From Alphaproteobacteria bacterium (GTDB taxonomy: Bacteria > Pseudomonadota > Alphaproteobacteria > CAAGCB01 > CAG-977), in assembly GCA_017616015.1 (NCBI GenBank), contig JAFZYY010000019.1, forward strand, positions 64,486-128,485: 64,000 nucleotides of DNA, read 5' to 3'. The notes below the pieces were generated by a model. That model saw only the letters and a program-made list of their open reading frames with translations. It was not told where the DNA came from and ran no database searches. Both the position numbers and the translations under genes were made by a program. The first letter of the stretch is position 1. Each line of letters opens with the position of its first letter. Below, one piece after another: positions 36,206 to 45,491 of this stretch.

Positions 36206-38838
36206 AAAGAGTGCAGCTTTTTTCAAAATTGGATCAGGCGGCTTACAAAGCGATCGAAAGCGCAACCATTTTATGTAAGACGCGCGGTAATCCGTATGTC
36301 GAGCTGGTGCATTGGGTGAACCAGATTTTGATGAGCGAAAACACCGACTGGCACGCGGCGATCAAGCATTTCGCTCTGGACGAAGCTAAAATCGCCAAAG
36401 ACATGACGCGCGCTCTGGACGCTTTGCCGCGCGGGGCGAGCTCGATCAGCGATTTCTCCTCAACGATTCAGATGGCCGTGCAGGAAGCGTGGATGACGAC
36501 TTCTCTGGTGTTCGGGGAAACCGCGATCCGCACGGGGCATTTGCTCTGCGCTTTGAAACAGTCGCCGGAGCTCGCGCGCCTGTTGCACGATATGAGTGGC
36601 GAATTTATCCGCATTAACGGCGATTTGCTGGTTGAACAGTTTAAAGACATCGTTTCCGCTTCGGGCGAAACCTCCGTTGTTGCTACCGGTGAGGGCGGAG
36701 CGACCGGACAGGCCGGACAGATGATGAGCGCGGCGGCGATGGGAAAAGGCGAAGCGCTGAAGCTCTACACCGTCGATATGACCGCGCAAGCCAAAGAAGG
36801 CAAGAGCGATCCCGTTGTCGGCCGTGATGCCGAAATCCGCAAAATTATCGATATTTTGATGCGTCGTCGTCAGAACAACCCGATTTTGACCGGTGACGCC
36901 GGCGTGGGTAAAACCGCCGTCGTCGAAGGGTTCGCGCAGAGATTGGCGGCGGGCGACGTTCCCGACTGCTTAAAAGGAACGATCCTGCGTTCTTTGGACA
37001 TCGGTCTGTTGCAGGCGGGCGCGAGCATGAAAGGCGAATTTGAAAACCGTCTGAAACAAGTCATTGAGGAAGTGCAGACCTCCGACACGCCGATTATTCT
37101 GTTCATCGACGAAGCGCACACCTTGATCGGTGCCGGCGGCACGGCGGGACAGAACGACGCGGCGAACCTGTTAAAACCCGCTTTGGCACGCGGCAAACTG
37201 CGCTGCATTGCGGCGACGACCTGGGCTGAATACGTCAAATACTTTGAAAAAGATCCGGCTTTGACCCGTCGTTTCCAGAACATTCTGGTGGACGAGCCGG
37301 ACGACGACAAGGCGACGCAGATGATGCGCGGCATGATCGGCGCGTTGGAAAAACATCACAACGTGCTGGTGTTGGACGAAGCGTTGTCCGCTGCCGTGAA
37401 GCTGTCCCGCCGCTATATTCCGGCGCGTCAATTGCCGGATAAAGCGGTCAGCATTCTGGACACCGCCTGCGCTCGTGTGGCGTTGAGCCAGAATTCCGAT
37501 CCGGCTGAACTCGAATTCTGCAAGCGCAAAATCTCGGCTCTTGAACTGGAAAAGGAAATCCTGACCCGCGAGGAAGGCGAAGGGTGCGATCATAAGGAAA
37601 AATTGGCGGAACTCGATGCTGAATTAGCCAAACAAAACGAAAAGAAAGCCGGTTTGGAAGACCGTCTGGCCAAAGAAAAAGCCGTCGTCGCCGAATGCGC
37701 AAAACTGCGTGATTCTTTGCGTGAGGAAGGCGCTTCCACCGACACAATCCGCGAACAGCTGATCGCGAAACAAAAGGAACTGTCGGAATTGCAGGGCGAC
37801 GATCCGCTCGTTCTGCCGCAGGTCGATACGCAGGCTGTTTCGACAATCATTTCCGAATGGACGGGAATTCCTCTGGGACGCATGGTCAAGAATGAAATCC
37901 AATCCGTCCTGAACCTCGGCGATGAAATGAACAAGCGCGTCATCGGACAAAGACACGGGCTTGACCTGATCGCCAAGCGCGTGATGACGGCGAGAGCCTC
38001 TCTGGCCGATCCGAATCGCCCGATCGCGGTTATCATGCTGGCGGGGCCCAGCGGCGTCGGTAAGACGGAAACGGCTCTGGCGTTGGCGGAACAGATGTAC
38101 GGCAGCGAACAGAACATCGTCACGATCAACATGAGCGAATTCCAGGAATCGCATACGGTGTCCACGCTGAAAGGCGCCCCTCCGGGATACGTCGGTTACG
38201 GTGAAGGCGGCGTTCTGACCGAAGCCGTCCGTCGCAAACCGTACAGCGTCGTTTTGCTTGACGAAGTCGAAAAAGCTCACCCGGACGTGCACGAAATCTT
38301 CTTCCAGGTCTTTGACAAAGGACAGATGGAGGACGGCGCCGGTCGTCTGGTGAATTTCCGCAACACGATCATTTTGTTGACGACGAACGTCGGCGACAAC
38401 GCAATTTGTGATTTGTGCGAGGACGAGGACAATCTGCCCAGCATGGAAACATTGGAGGAAGCCGTTCGTCCCGCGATGATGAAAGTGTTCCCGGCGGCAT
38501 TGCTCGGCCGTATTTCAATCGTTCCGTATTATCCGTTGGGCAAAAAGGCTTTGTACAACATCATTGATTTGAAGTTGGCGAAAGTCGTCAAGCGCGTCAA
38601 GGAAAACTACAAAGCCGAGCTGACCTACACGGACAACGTGCGCAACGAAATTATCCGTCGTTGCAACAACGCGGCGTCCGGCGCGCGTCTGATTGATGCG
38701 ATCATCAACAACGACCTGTTGCCTGAAATCAGCGCGTCGTTCCTGCGCAACACGATGGAAGGACATACGCTGAAGAAAGCTGTCGTTGACGCGAAAGACG
38801 AACAATTTACGTATGAGTTTGAAAACAAGGAGGAGTAA
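36193..38838 (+). CDS. clpV: T6SS sheath disassembly ATPase ClpV (TssH)
   Basis: An 881 residue AAA+ ATPase that disassembles contracted TssBC sheath. The N-terminal domain (about 1-160) binds TssC. The first AAA module has Walker A GDAGVGKT (234-241) and FIDEAHTLIGAGG; the second has GPSGVGKT (618-625) and LLDEVEKAHPD. A middle coiled-coil region (about 440-550) is shorter than in ClpB, as expected for ClpV. It starts inside tssG. Confidence 0.96.
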   Translation: MAKLKRVQLFSKLDQAAYKAIESATILCKTRGNPYVELVHWVNQILMSENTDWHAAIKHFALDEAKIAKDMTRALDALPRGASSISDFSSTIQMAVQEAWMTTSLVFGETAIRTGHLLCALKQSPELARLLHDMSGEFIRINGDLLVEQFKDIVSASGETSVVATGEGGATGQAGQMMSAAAMGKGEALKLYTVDMTAQAKEGKSDPVVGRDAEIRKIIDILMRRRQNNPILTGDAGVGKTAVVEGFAQRLAAGDVPDCLKGTILRSLDIGLLQAGASMKGEFENRLKQVIEEVQTSDTPIILFIDEAHTLIGAGGTAGQNDAANLLKPALARGKLRCIAATTWAEYVKYFEKDPALTRRFQNILVDEPDDDKATQMMRGMIGALEKHHNVLVLDEALSAAVKLSRRYIPARQLPDKAVSILDTACARVALSQNSDPAELEFCKRKISALELEKEILTREEGEGCDHKEKLAELDAELAKQNEKKAGLEDRLAKEKAVVAECAKLRDSLREEGASTDTIREQLIAKQKELSELQGDDPLVLPQVDTQAVSTIISEWTGIPLGRMVKNEIQSVLNLGDEMNKRVIGQRHGLDLIAKRVMTARASLADPNRPIAVIMLAGPSGVGKTETALALAEQMYGSEQNIVTINMSEFQESHTVSTLKGAPPGYVGYGEGGVLTEAVRRKPYSVVLLDEVEKAHPDVHEIFFQVFDKGQMEDGAGRLVNFRNTIILLTTNVGDNAICDLCEDEDNLPSMETLEEAVRPAMMKVFPAALLGRISIVPYYPLGKKALYNIIDLKLAKVVKRVKENYKAELTYTDNVRNEIIRRCNNAASGARLIDAIINNDLLPEISASFLRNTMEGHTLKKAVVDAKDEQFTYEFENKEE

Positions 38839-38840
38839 CC

Positions 38841-39134
38841 ATGCCCACACCTGTTGCAACAATAGCGAACCTGACGGCGACCGGAGACGTTATTCTCGGT
38901 CCCGGCGGGATCACCACAATGGTCAAGGGGCTACCCGTCGCCTGTATGGGCGACGCGGTCGCCGGACCGATGTGCATCGGCGCGGTCACGATGACGACCG
39001 CGATCAACAAACTGGCAAAAGGACGGCCGATTGCGAATCTCGGCTCATTGGTGACGGGGATCTCCCCGCCCGCTTTGGGCGCGCCGATCGCAACCGCGGT
39101 TCTTGTTTGTCCGAATGTCAATGAAATCGTTTAA
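38841..39134 (+). CDS. PAAR-like spike tip protein
   Basis: A 97 residue protein with the PAAR fold pattern of glycine turns: KGLPVACMGDAVAG, CIGAVTM and KGRPIANLGSLVTG. PAAR proteins cap the VgrG needle and bind a metal near the tip through histidines and a cysteine. Here no histidine exists at all; cysteines are at 35, 45 and 90. It starts two bases after clpV and lies just before the hub gene. No effector domain is attached. Confidence 0.85.
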   Translation: MPTPVATIANLTATGDVILGPGGITTMVKGLPVACMGDAVAGPMCIGAVTMTTAINKLAKGRPIANLGSLVTGISPPALGAPIATAVLVCPNVNEIV

Positions 39135-39145
39135 GGAATAAAAAA

Positions 39146-40393
39146 ATGCCCGTAGCCGTGAATGAAATGCTGAATATCAAGTTTGCCGGCGGCAAGTTTG
39201 AGGACTTTTATGTGTATGACGTTGTGATGAAGGAAGCCATTTCCGATCTCTACGAAGCCGACGTGCTGGTGTTGTCGGACAAGGCGTACACCTACGAACA
39301 GCTTGCCGAGGCGTTATTTTTGAACGTGACTCTGTCGATTACGCAGCGGCTGTCCAAAGCGACACAGAAACGCACGCGCTGGTTCAGCGGTATCGTTACG
39401 GAAATCGAGCATTTAGGCGTGTTTTACGCTTCGGATAAAGCGGATTGCTTTTCGTACCGTCTGAAAATCGAGCCGCCTTTGGCCAAGCTGAAGCACATCA
39501 CGCGCAAAGCCGTGTATAATCGCAAGACGCCGGTCGACGTTTTGTCAGAAATCGTCGCGGGGCAGGAGCTGAGCGCGAACTTTTCGGAGGATTTCGTTTC
39601 CCGTCGTCCGTTCAACGCTTTCGGCATTTACGAGCAGGACGAGGAATCCGATTACGACTTTCTGAAACGTCTGACGTCCATGTACGGATTGAGCTTTTCT
39701 TTCAAACACTTGAAAGCGGCGTCCAACAGTTTGGCAAATACGGAATTGTATTTTTCGGCGGGCGAGCGTTTTCCCGACTGGACGGAGATCGCTTATTCGG
39801 ACGGTCGTTCGGTTCCCGCCGTGTCGCAATTCGATTTCCGCACGGAAAGCGGCGAAAAAAATCTTTGGAAACTGGACAACTGGTCGATGAAGCGGCAGGA
39901 CGGCTATGACGGTGTGATGCTGCAGGAAACGTATCCGAATTCCAACGTCGGTTCTTACGACTGGAAAGTCGGCAAGACGGACGACAAGGACAAACGCCGC
40001 GTCTATACGTCGCACTTTCACGGCTATGCGCGCGACGTCGATAAAAAATCCGTTGATGATGACGTGGCGTTGATTCTGAAAGCAAAATACTGTGCGTTTC
40101 AGCTGGAAAAAGACGTCTGGACGGGCAAAGGTGACAATCTGTTGCTGACGCCGTGCCGAATGTTTACGCTGGCGCATTTCTACGGCATGAAAAACAACGC
40201 GTCCGTTTCGGCTATGGTGACGAAAACGCAAACGCATTGCCGCGCGAAATGGCCGGCGACTTTGGCTGTTTCGCCCGATGCCAACGGCAACGAGGAGATT
40301 ACGGAAATTTCGTTCTCTGCAATGAATTACGGCGCCCAGTCCGACAAGCGCTTTTGTCCGAAATGCGTCGTTTTAAGGAGAAGTGAAGCATGA
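39146..40393 (+). CDS. VgrG hub domain (gp27-like) as a separate protein
   Basis: A 415 residue protein matching only the N-terminal gp27/gp44-like part of VgrG. Recognisable VgrG features are RWFSGIVTEIEHLG, YRLKIEPPLAKLKHITRKAVY, the KTPVDVLSEIVAGQ segment and the FGIYEQDEESDYDFLKRLTSMYGLSFSF region split around YEQDEESDYDFLKRL. In an ordinary VgrG (600-800 residues) a gp5 OB-fold and beta-needle follow in the same chain; here the frame stops and an independent spike gene begins with a four-base ATGA overlap. AAGGAG for that gene lies at 40375-40380. A sequencing frameshift is unlikely because three further spike paralogues also stand alone. Confidence 0.85.
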   Translation: MPVAVNEMLNIKFAGGKFEDFYVYDVVMKEAISDLYEADVLVLSDKAYTYEQLAEALFLNVTLSITQRLSKATQKRTRWFSGIVTEIEHLGVFYASDKADCFSYRLKIEPPLAKLKHITRKAVYNRKTPVDVLSEIVAGQELSANFSEDFVSRRPFNAFGIYEQDEESDYDFLKRLTSMYGLSFSFKHLKAASNSLANTELYFSAGERFPDWTEIAYSDGRSVPAVSQFDFRTESGEKNLWKLDNWSMKRQDGYDGVMLQETYPNSNVGSYDWKVGKTDDKDKRRVYTSHFHGYARDVDKKSVDDDVALILKAKYCAFQLEKDVWTGKGDNLLLTPCRMFTLAHFYGMKNNASVSAMVTKTQTHCRAKWPATLAVSPDANGNEEITEISFSAMNYGAQSDKRFCPKCVVLRRSEA

Positions 40394-42168
40394 TGTTGCA
40401 GGAAATGATCGTCACCAATGCTGACGGGAAAACATCTGAGATTGTTGAAAGCAAAGGAGTAAAGACTGAAAAAAGTTTAGTGGGGCAATGCCTTCAAAGC
40501 GGGGATATGTACACTTTTTACGCGGTTAAGAAAGTGAACCCCGCTTCGTCGACACCGTCTCCCGAAAAAAAAGCGGCAAAAGTCAAAATCATGATGCCTT
40601 TGGGTGGCAAGCTGAACGGTCTGTACCGTTTCCCGCGCGTCGGCGAAAAAGTCGTCGTCGCGGTCGAAGGGACCGCGCATTATCTGATGGGCTATCTGCC
40701 GACGGCGGAAAACGCGTTTTCTTCGACAACGGACGATTTTAAGGAAGAAGGGCTTGTCCTGCGCTATAAAAAATCGGGAAAAAACGCTTCGGGCAAAGAA
40801 TATTCCGAAATCGCGTTCAGGAGAAAAGACACCAAATGGCCGACGAGCGATTCTTCTTTGAAGAATGAAACCGATTCCACCTATAACAGTACCAAAAAAC
40901 AGTATTATCCTTACGTCGATAATGTTGAAATTTCTTCGACGGGCGATATCGTCAGCGAAGCGAAAAACTTCAACAAGCTGGACGGGGAGCGCGTCTTGCT
41001 CCAGTCGAAATTTCTGACGTCGGACAATATAGACAGCACGGGAACGTCGTCCGTTAAGGAAATGACCGTCAAAGAGGACACGATCGGCAAAGGCGATTTG
41101 TTCCTCAACGCGGACAGGCGCATCGTCCTGAAAGCCCGCGAAGGCTTTGCCGTTGAGGTCGGAGGGTGCACTTTGTCCATAACGCCGTCCGGCATTTCCA
41201 TAAAAGCCGGAAAACTGGACGGAGCTCCTGTGGGCGAAGGGCCGTTTGACGCTTCTTTGTCGCTGTCCGTGAAGGGCGGCGTCGATATGACGGGACGATC
41301 CATGTCGGGCGATTTCAACCGCGGCGTTTCATTTTCCGACGCGTTCGGCGGCGCCTTCGATTTGGAAACGGGAATGGTCTCCGTCAACGGAACGTCCGTT
41401 TCGTTGGGCGCGATGACGACGCTTTCGGCGATAGATAAGTCCGTCGTCGGTCTGGCGAGTCTGATTGCGCAGATCGCTTCCGTTCCGCTCAGCGCGGATA
41501 CCGAAAATGAGGACGGATCGGCCGCTGAGGCCAGCCGGCAGATCAAGACGATCAATTCCTTGTTCGGCGGCGTCTTTAAATATCCCGATTTTTGCAAAAA
41601 GAATATCTCGTATCCCGACGCGTCTAATCTGGATACGGCGGTCAGGGTCGTCAAAGTCATTTATAAAATATTCGATAAAATCAAAAACGTGCTGATCAAG
41701 GATTTCGACGCTCTGGCCTGTCTGCATTACGACTCAACGAAGAAGAAATACTGTAACGATGATCGTCGGAAAGACTGTCTGCTGGCCTGTACGATCATTG
41801 ATGCGACGTTGCAAGCGATTATCGTCGGTATGCTGTTGGTCTCCGCGTACGAAGGCATGGTGCATCAGGCGACGATAAAGCTGACAAGCAACGCCGCTAT
41901 CGCCTTTGATTCCAAAGATTACTATCAGGCTTCATTGAATGCCGAACAGGTCGCTGCGGGCACAGGGGGGCTTGATCTGTCAAACGGCGGAGGCGGCGCA
42001 CCAGCGCCGAGCACTACAAAAGAAAAAGTGAAAGCGTTTGCGGGAAAAGCCTTTGACCGGCATGCCGAAGACGCTGTTTCCTTTGTCATGTCCGAAATCG
42101 GCATGTACGCCTCTTTCGCCACGGATTCGCTGACGGAAGATACCAAAAAAGCGTTAGGAGAACTGTAA
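40390..42168 (+). CDS. Stand-alone T6SS spike protein, cassette 1 (gp5-like)
   Basis: A 592 residue protein. Residues about 60-105 (KVKIMMPLGG, then YRFPRVGEKVVVAVEG and YLMGYLP) look like the gp5 OB-fold of VgrG. Residues about 234-276 show the alternating beta-needle pattern (DLFLNADRRIVLKAR, SITPSGISIKAG). The C-terminal 250 residues are helical with a hydrophobic stretch (TLQAIIVGMLLVSAYEG) and a DSKDYYQAS segment also found in the cassette 4 spike. It lacks a gp27 domain and must rely on the separate hub protein upstream. It ends ALGEL, encoding the ribosome site of the next gene, which starts one base past the stop. Function as spike is inferred from the fold pattern and context. Confidence 0.7.
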   Translation: MMLQEMIVTNADGKTSEIVESKGVKTEKSLVGQCLQSGDMYTFYAVKKVNPASSTPSPEKKAAKVKIMMPLGGKLNGLYRFPRVGEKVVVAVEGTAHYLMGYLPTAENAFSSTTDDFKEEGLVLRYKKSGKNASGKEYSEIAFRRKDTKWPTSDSSLKNETDSTYNSTKKQYYPYVDNVEISSTGDIVSEAKNFNKLDGERVLLQSKFLTSDNIDSTGTSSVKEMTVKEDTIGKGDLFLNADRRIVLKAREGFAVEVGGCTLSITPSGISIKAGKLDGAPVGEGPFDASLSLSVKGGVDMTGRSMSGDFNRGVSFSDAFGGAFDLETGMVSVNGTSVSLGAMTTLSAIDKSVVGLASLIAQIASVPLSADTENEDGSAAEASRQIKTINSLFGGVFKYPDFCKKNISYPDASNLDTAVRVVKVIYKIFDKIKNVLIKDFDALACLHYDSTKKKYCNDDRRKDCLLACTIIDATLQAIIVGMLLVSAYEGMVHQATIKLTSNAAIAFDSKDYYQASLNAEQVAAGTGGLDLSNGGGGAPAPSTTKEKVKAFAGKAFDRHAEDAVSFVMSEIGMYASFATDSLTEDTKKALGEL

Positions 42169-42169
42169 C

Positions 42170-42574
42170 ATGGCAAACTCTTCTGAAGATCAACAGGTTT
42201 TACAGGACGCTATCGAAGCGGCGGTGATGCCCGTCATTACCTCTGCGGCGACGATGCTGACCGTTGAGGCGGTGACGGCGGCCGTGAAAAAGCTGACGGC
42301 GACCAATTACAAGCGCTACGACGTGACGGGCGACACGAATATGAAGCCCAGCGAAAAAGAGGTGACGATCAACAAATCGGAAGCGTCGGCAAACGAAACG
42401 GAAGGGAAGCTGTCCAAAGACGGCGTTTCCGCGCAGGACGGTAGCATCAAGGCCAGCGAAACCGAAGCGAAAGCCGCAACGGGCGAGGCGACCGCGGCGG
42501 AATCCGGCGCGCAGGCTTTGCGCACGAAAGCGGGTGCTTCCGACATCGAAGTCAAAGCGTTGAAGATAACTTAA
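42170..42574 (+). CDS. Heptad-repeat small protein, cassette 1
   Basis: A 134 residue protein of no family I recognise. Residues about 16-40 (AAVMPVITSAATMLTVEAV) form a hydrophobic segment. Residues 55-131 are eleven uninterrupted seven-residue units such as ETEGKLS, KDGVSAQ, DGSIKAS, ETEAKAA, RTKAGAS and DIEVKAL, with small or hydrophobic residues at unit positions 4 and 6 and charged residues at position 1. The protein ends DIEVKALKIT, identical in all four paralogues. The alternation suggests a beta-roll or trimeric beta-solenoid rather than a coiled coil (inference). It follows the spike gene with overlapping translation signals. Confidence 0.75.
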   Translation: MANSSEDQQVLQDAIEAAVMPVITSAATMLTVEAVTAAVKKLTATNYKRYDVTGDTNMKPSEKEVTINKSEASANETEGKLSKDGVSAQDGSIKASETEAKAATGEATAAESGAQALRTKAGASDIEVKALKIT

Positions 42575-42590
42575 AGAAGGGTGGAAAATC

Positions 42591-43736
42591 ATGTCAGATA
42601 AATTTAAATGGCTGAACAGACACTTTGTCTTGTTAAGATATAAAACGCTTGACGACGTGTGCAAAACAGAAGGCTATAAAATCCGTCCCGACATTCAGTC
42701 GTTTTTCGACGGCAAAACGGACGCGGAGGAAGTCGTCTGGAACTTCGCCGACGCGGGACGCTGGAAATGCGCGTGCGAGCTTTTGTCCTATATGGCGCAC
42801 CGGCGCGCGGCGGTCTGGTGGGGGTATCAGTGCCTTTTATCTTTGATTGAGGAACTGAAAGAGGTTCCCGCGGAAGAGGCGGATATCGACAATATTGCGA
42901 CTTCTTTTGAACCGAAAATCCCCGACTTTGCCAAAGTCGAAGTGCCAAAGGGGGATCAGGAAAAAATCAAAAAAGCCGAAGAACAGTTTGAAGCGATGAA
43001 ACGGGGAATCGCCGAAATGTGCAAGCAGGCGAATCCCGAAATGCTGGAGTTGGTGGAAAAAAGCCTCGATCACGCGTTCAACCTGTTTAAAGAGCAACAC
43101 GGCATGACGCCGCTGGAGCTGTTGCAAATGGCTCTTGATAAAAACAAGAAACCGCAGCAGGTCGATCCCGACAGTCCGATTTTCAAAGCCGCGGATCAGC
43201 TGGAAGCTCAGTTGCAGGCGGTGCGCAAGGAAACGTTGGACACGATTCACGCCGTTATTCCGCCGAAGGTTCCCGAACACGAAGCGAAAGTCCGCGACAA
43301 CGCGATGCAGGCGGTTTATCGCTGGATCGTCGCACCTGATGAAGTCAACGCGAAAAGAGTTTTGGACATCGGCAACGAATGTCCGGAAACACCCGCGGGC
43401 ATGCTTTCGCTCAGCGCTTTTTGGGCCGGCGGTAATCTGACGCCCGGCGGCAAGCAGGTCGTTCCGACTCCCGCGGGATTGGCGGCAAACGGCATCAATC
43501 AGGTATTACTGATGTGCGCTCTGCACAAGGGCGGCACGCGCAAGCTGAAAGAACGCTACGAGCATTACTTCAATCTGGGCGTGGAAGTAATGACGGGCAA
43601 AAACAACTGGGACGAAAGCGTCGCCGAAGGCGAGAGGCCGCACGACGCAGAGCTTTCCTCTTCTTTTAAACCGACCGGAAAAGAGGGAGAAAAACAGACT
43701 AAATATCAACGCTGGAAACCCACGGATCAGGAGTAA
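42591..43736 (+). CDS. DUF6931-like T6SS-associated protein, cassette 1
   Basis: A 381 residue protein. The N-terminal 90 residues (FADAGRWKCACELLSYMAHRRAAVWWGYQC) and the C-terminal part (YRWIVAPDEVNAKRVLDIGNECPETPAG, AFWAGGNLTP, VPTPAGLAANG, RYEHYFNLGVEVMTG, each listed as separate motifs) resemble the DUF6931 family seen near T6SS genes; this assignment is from memory. A helical linker lies between. The last residues are YQRWKPTDQE, a motif shared by all four copies. No catalytic residues are evident; an adaptor or chaperone role for the cassette spike is a guess from position. Confidence 0.7.
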   Translation: MSDKFKWLNRHFVLLRYKTLDDVCKTEGYKIRPDIQSFFDGKTDAEEVVWNFADAGRWKCACELLSYMAHRRAAVWWGYQCLLSLIEELKEVPAEEADIDNIATSFEPKIPDFAKVEVPKGDQEKIKKAEEQFEAMKRGIAEMCKQANPEMLELVEKSLDHAFNLFKEQHGMTPLELLQMALDKNKKPQQVDPDSPIFKAADQLEAQLQAVRKETLDTIHAVIPPKVPEHEAKVRDNAMQAVYRWIVAPDEVNAKRVLDIGNECPETPAGMLSLSAFWAGGNLTPGGKQVVPTPAGLAANGINQVLLMCALHKGGTRKLKERYEHYFNLGVEVMTGKNNWDESVAEGERPHDAELSSSFKPTGKEGEKQTKYQRWKPTDQE

Positions 43737-43739
43737 AAC

Positions 43740-45491
43740 ATGATTCTGCAGGAAATGATTGTCACCAACAGTGAAGGTAAAACCGAAACGCCGGAAGACG
43801 GCGATCTGACGGGGAGATGTTTCGAAGGCGAGGACGTGTATACTTTTTACGCGGTTAAAAAGGTAAATCCGTCATCTTCGACGCCGACGGCCGAGCAGAA
43901 GGCGGCGAAAGTTAAAATCATGATGCCTTTGGGCGGCGATTTAAACGGTATGTACCGTTTTCCGCGCGTGGGCGAAAAGGTCGTCGTCGGGGTTGAAGGG
44001 ACGGCGCATTATCTGATGGGCTATCTGCCGACGAAGGAAAAGCCGTTCTCTCCCGAAAAAGAAAAGAAGGACGCTTTCAATAAGAAGGCGCAGATTCTGC
44101 GTTATAAAAAGACGGGCGACAACACCTCCGATTCGACTTATTCCGAAATAGGTTTTTATTCCGAAGAGACCGAATGGAAAAAGAAGAGCGACGACGAAAC
44201 TTTGCCCGTCGTCGACAAGATCAAACTGTCCTCCACGGGCGACATCGAAACGCACGCGCAGAACTACAACGAAACGGCGGCAAAGCGTATCGCTTTATTC
44301 GCGGGCTACGGCGACGACATCGAAAAGCGCAAAGCCAAACAGAAACAAAATCTGAAAGATAAAAAAACGGATTTGGATCTGGAGGCTTTTCCCGTTATGC
44401 CGCAGGATTACGCGGATCAGGATCCGACGTTCCTTACGGGCGACATTCAGATGCGCGCCAAAAACCGTATCGTTCTGAAAGCGGAAGACACGATCGAAAT
44501 CATTGCGGGCCATTCGTTGATTCGTTTGGATTCGTCTGGCATTACCCTGCTTTCCAGAAAAGCGTCCATATCCTCCGTCAACGCATGGGATACGTCGCTG
44601 ACACTTTCCGCCAACGCCGGCGTGACGATGTTCGGAACGAAGGTCGCTATCAATTCGGCATATAAATTCGCGTTGACAGACGCTTTCGGCGGAACGGTCC
44701 AGAGTGTCGGCGGCGTTATGCGCCTTTCGGGGGCGGATGTGGGAATGATGTCGATGTGTAAAGCGGCTTATCTCGTCAAAGGCGTTTCGGCGTCCGCTTC
44801 TTTTGCGACGAATGTCGCTTCGGTCAGTATGGGGATCGATCAGGAACGGGGGAACAGAACGGGCGACGGCTCAACGGTCAATAAAATGGCGTCGTATTTT
44901 TCAATCGGCGCGGGAGTTGCGGGAACGGTCGTCGGCGTCAACTGGAATCTCAATTCGGCTTCATCGCTCAGAGCAGATGATACCGCCGGCGCGATCGTCG
45001 GTTTAACGGATTTTCTGATTACGATGCTCGGTCTGGTCAATACCATTTTGGAATCGGTCATTTTGTCTAAAACCGACAAGAAAAATTGCGGGCAATCGGG
45101 ATTGGCGTTGGCGCTGATGATCGCTGAATACGGTTTAATCATGCAGCAGTTTATCCGGTTGGAAGTCGCCAACCCGAGCTGGGTCCACATGGGGAATGTA
45201 CTGTTGAAAAGCGGGGGCAATGTGTATGTGAGCGGAACGTCTATTATAGAAACCGCCGTCGGCGGAGTGAACGCAAAATCCCCGACGGCGGGAGCGGACA
45301 CTTGGTTTTTGGCGGATCTTGCAAGAATGGTGTTCGGAAAAGAGGCGCAGGGCGAGTTTTGGAAATTGGCTTTGAAAAGTGCCGCCGCTGCGGCGGTCCT
45401 TATTGCCGGTGGCGGTGCGGGCGCTTACGTCGGATACTGTCATTCATCTTCCACCAATGCGTCGATACGAAAAGAATTGGAGGCACTTTAA
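43740..45491 (+). CDS. Stand-alone T6SS spike protein, cassette 2, hydrophobic C-terminus
   Basis: A 583 residue paralogue of the cassette 1 spike. The OB-fold part (55-97) includes YRFPRVGEKVVVGVEG. The needle-like beta stretch (234-335) includes GDIQMRAKNRIVLKAED and RLDSSGITLLS. From residue 383 on it differs from cassettes 1 and 4: hydrophobic segments at about 383-400, 417-442, 454-471 and 546-566, the last a glycine/alanine-rich helix, could enter a membrane. It ends RKELEAL, whose codons contain TTGGAGG, the ribosome site for the gene that starts at the very next base. A membrane-active toxin tip is possible but unproven. Confidence 0.7.
   Translation: MILQEMIVTNSEGKTETPEDGDLTGRCFEGEDVYTFYAVKKVNPSSSTPTAEQKAAKVKIMMPLGGDLNGMYRFPRVGEKVVVGVEGTAHYLMGYLPTKEKPFSPEKEKKDAFNKKAQILRYKKTGDNTSDSTYSEIGFYSEETEWKKKSDDETLPVVDKIKLSSTGDIETHAQNYNETAAKRIALFAGYGDDIEKRKAKQKQNLKDKKTDLDLEAFPVMPQDYADQDPTFLTGDIQMRAKNRIVLKAEDTIEIIAGHSLIRLDSSGITLLSRKASISSVNAWDTSLTLSANAGVTMFGTKVAINSAYKFALTDAFGGTVQSVGGVMRLSGADVGMMSMCKAAYLVKGVSASASFATNVASVSMGIDQERGNRTGDGSTVNKMASYFSIGAGVAGTVVGVNWNLNSASSLRADDTAGAIVGLTDFLITMLGLVNTILESVILSKTDKKNCGQSGLALALMIAEYGLIMQQFIRLEVANPSWVHMGNVLLKSGGNVYVSGTSIIETAVGGVNAKSPTAGADTWFLADLARMVFGKEAQGEFWKLALKSAAAAAVLIAGGGAGAYVGYCHSSSTNASIRKELEAL

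Noticed and set aside
40381-40400. The hub-spike split as a sequencing frameshift
   Set aside because: The spike has a proper AAGGAG site and a MxLQEMIVT start shared by three other spikes that are nowhere near a hub sequence, so the separation is real.
42332-42562. Heptad block as a coiled coil
   Set aside because: Hydrophobic residues sit at positions 4 and 6 of each unit, and glycines and DG turns recur, which does not fit an a/d core. Kept only as the alternative to the beta-roll proposal.
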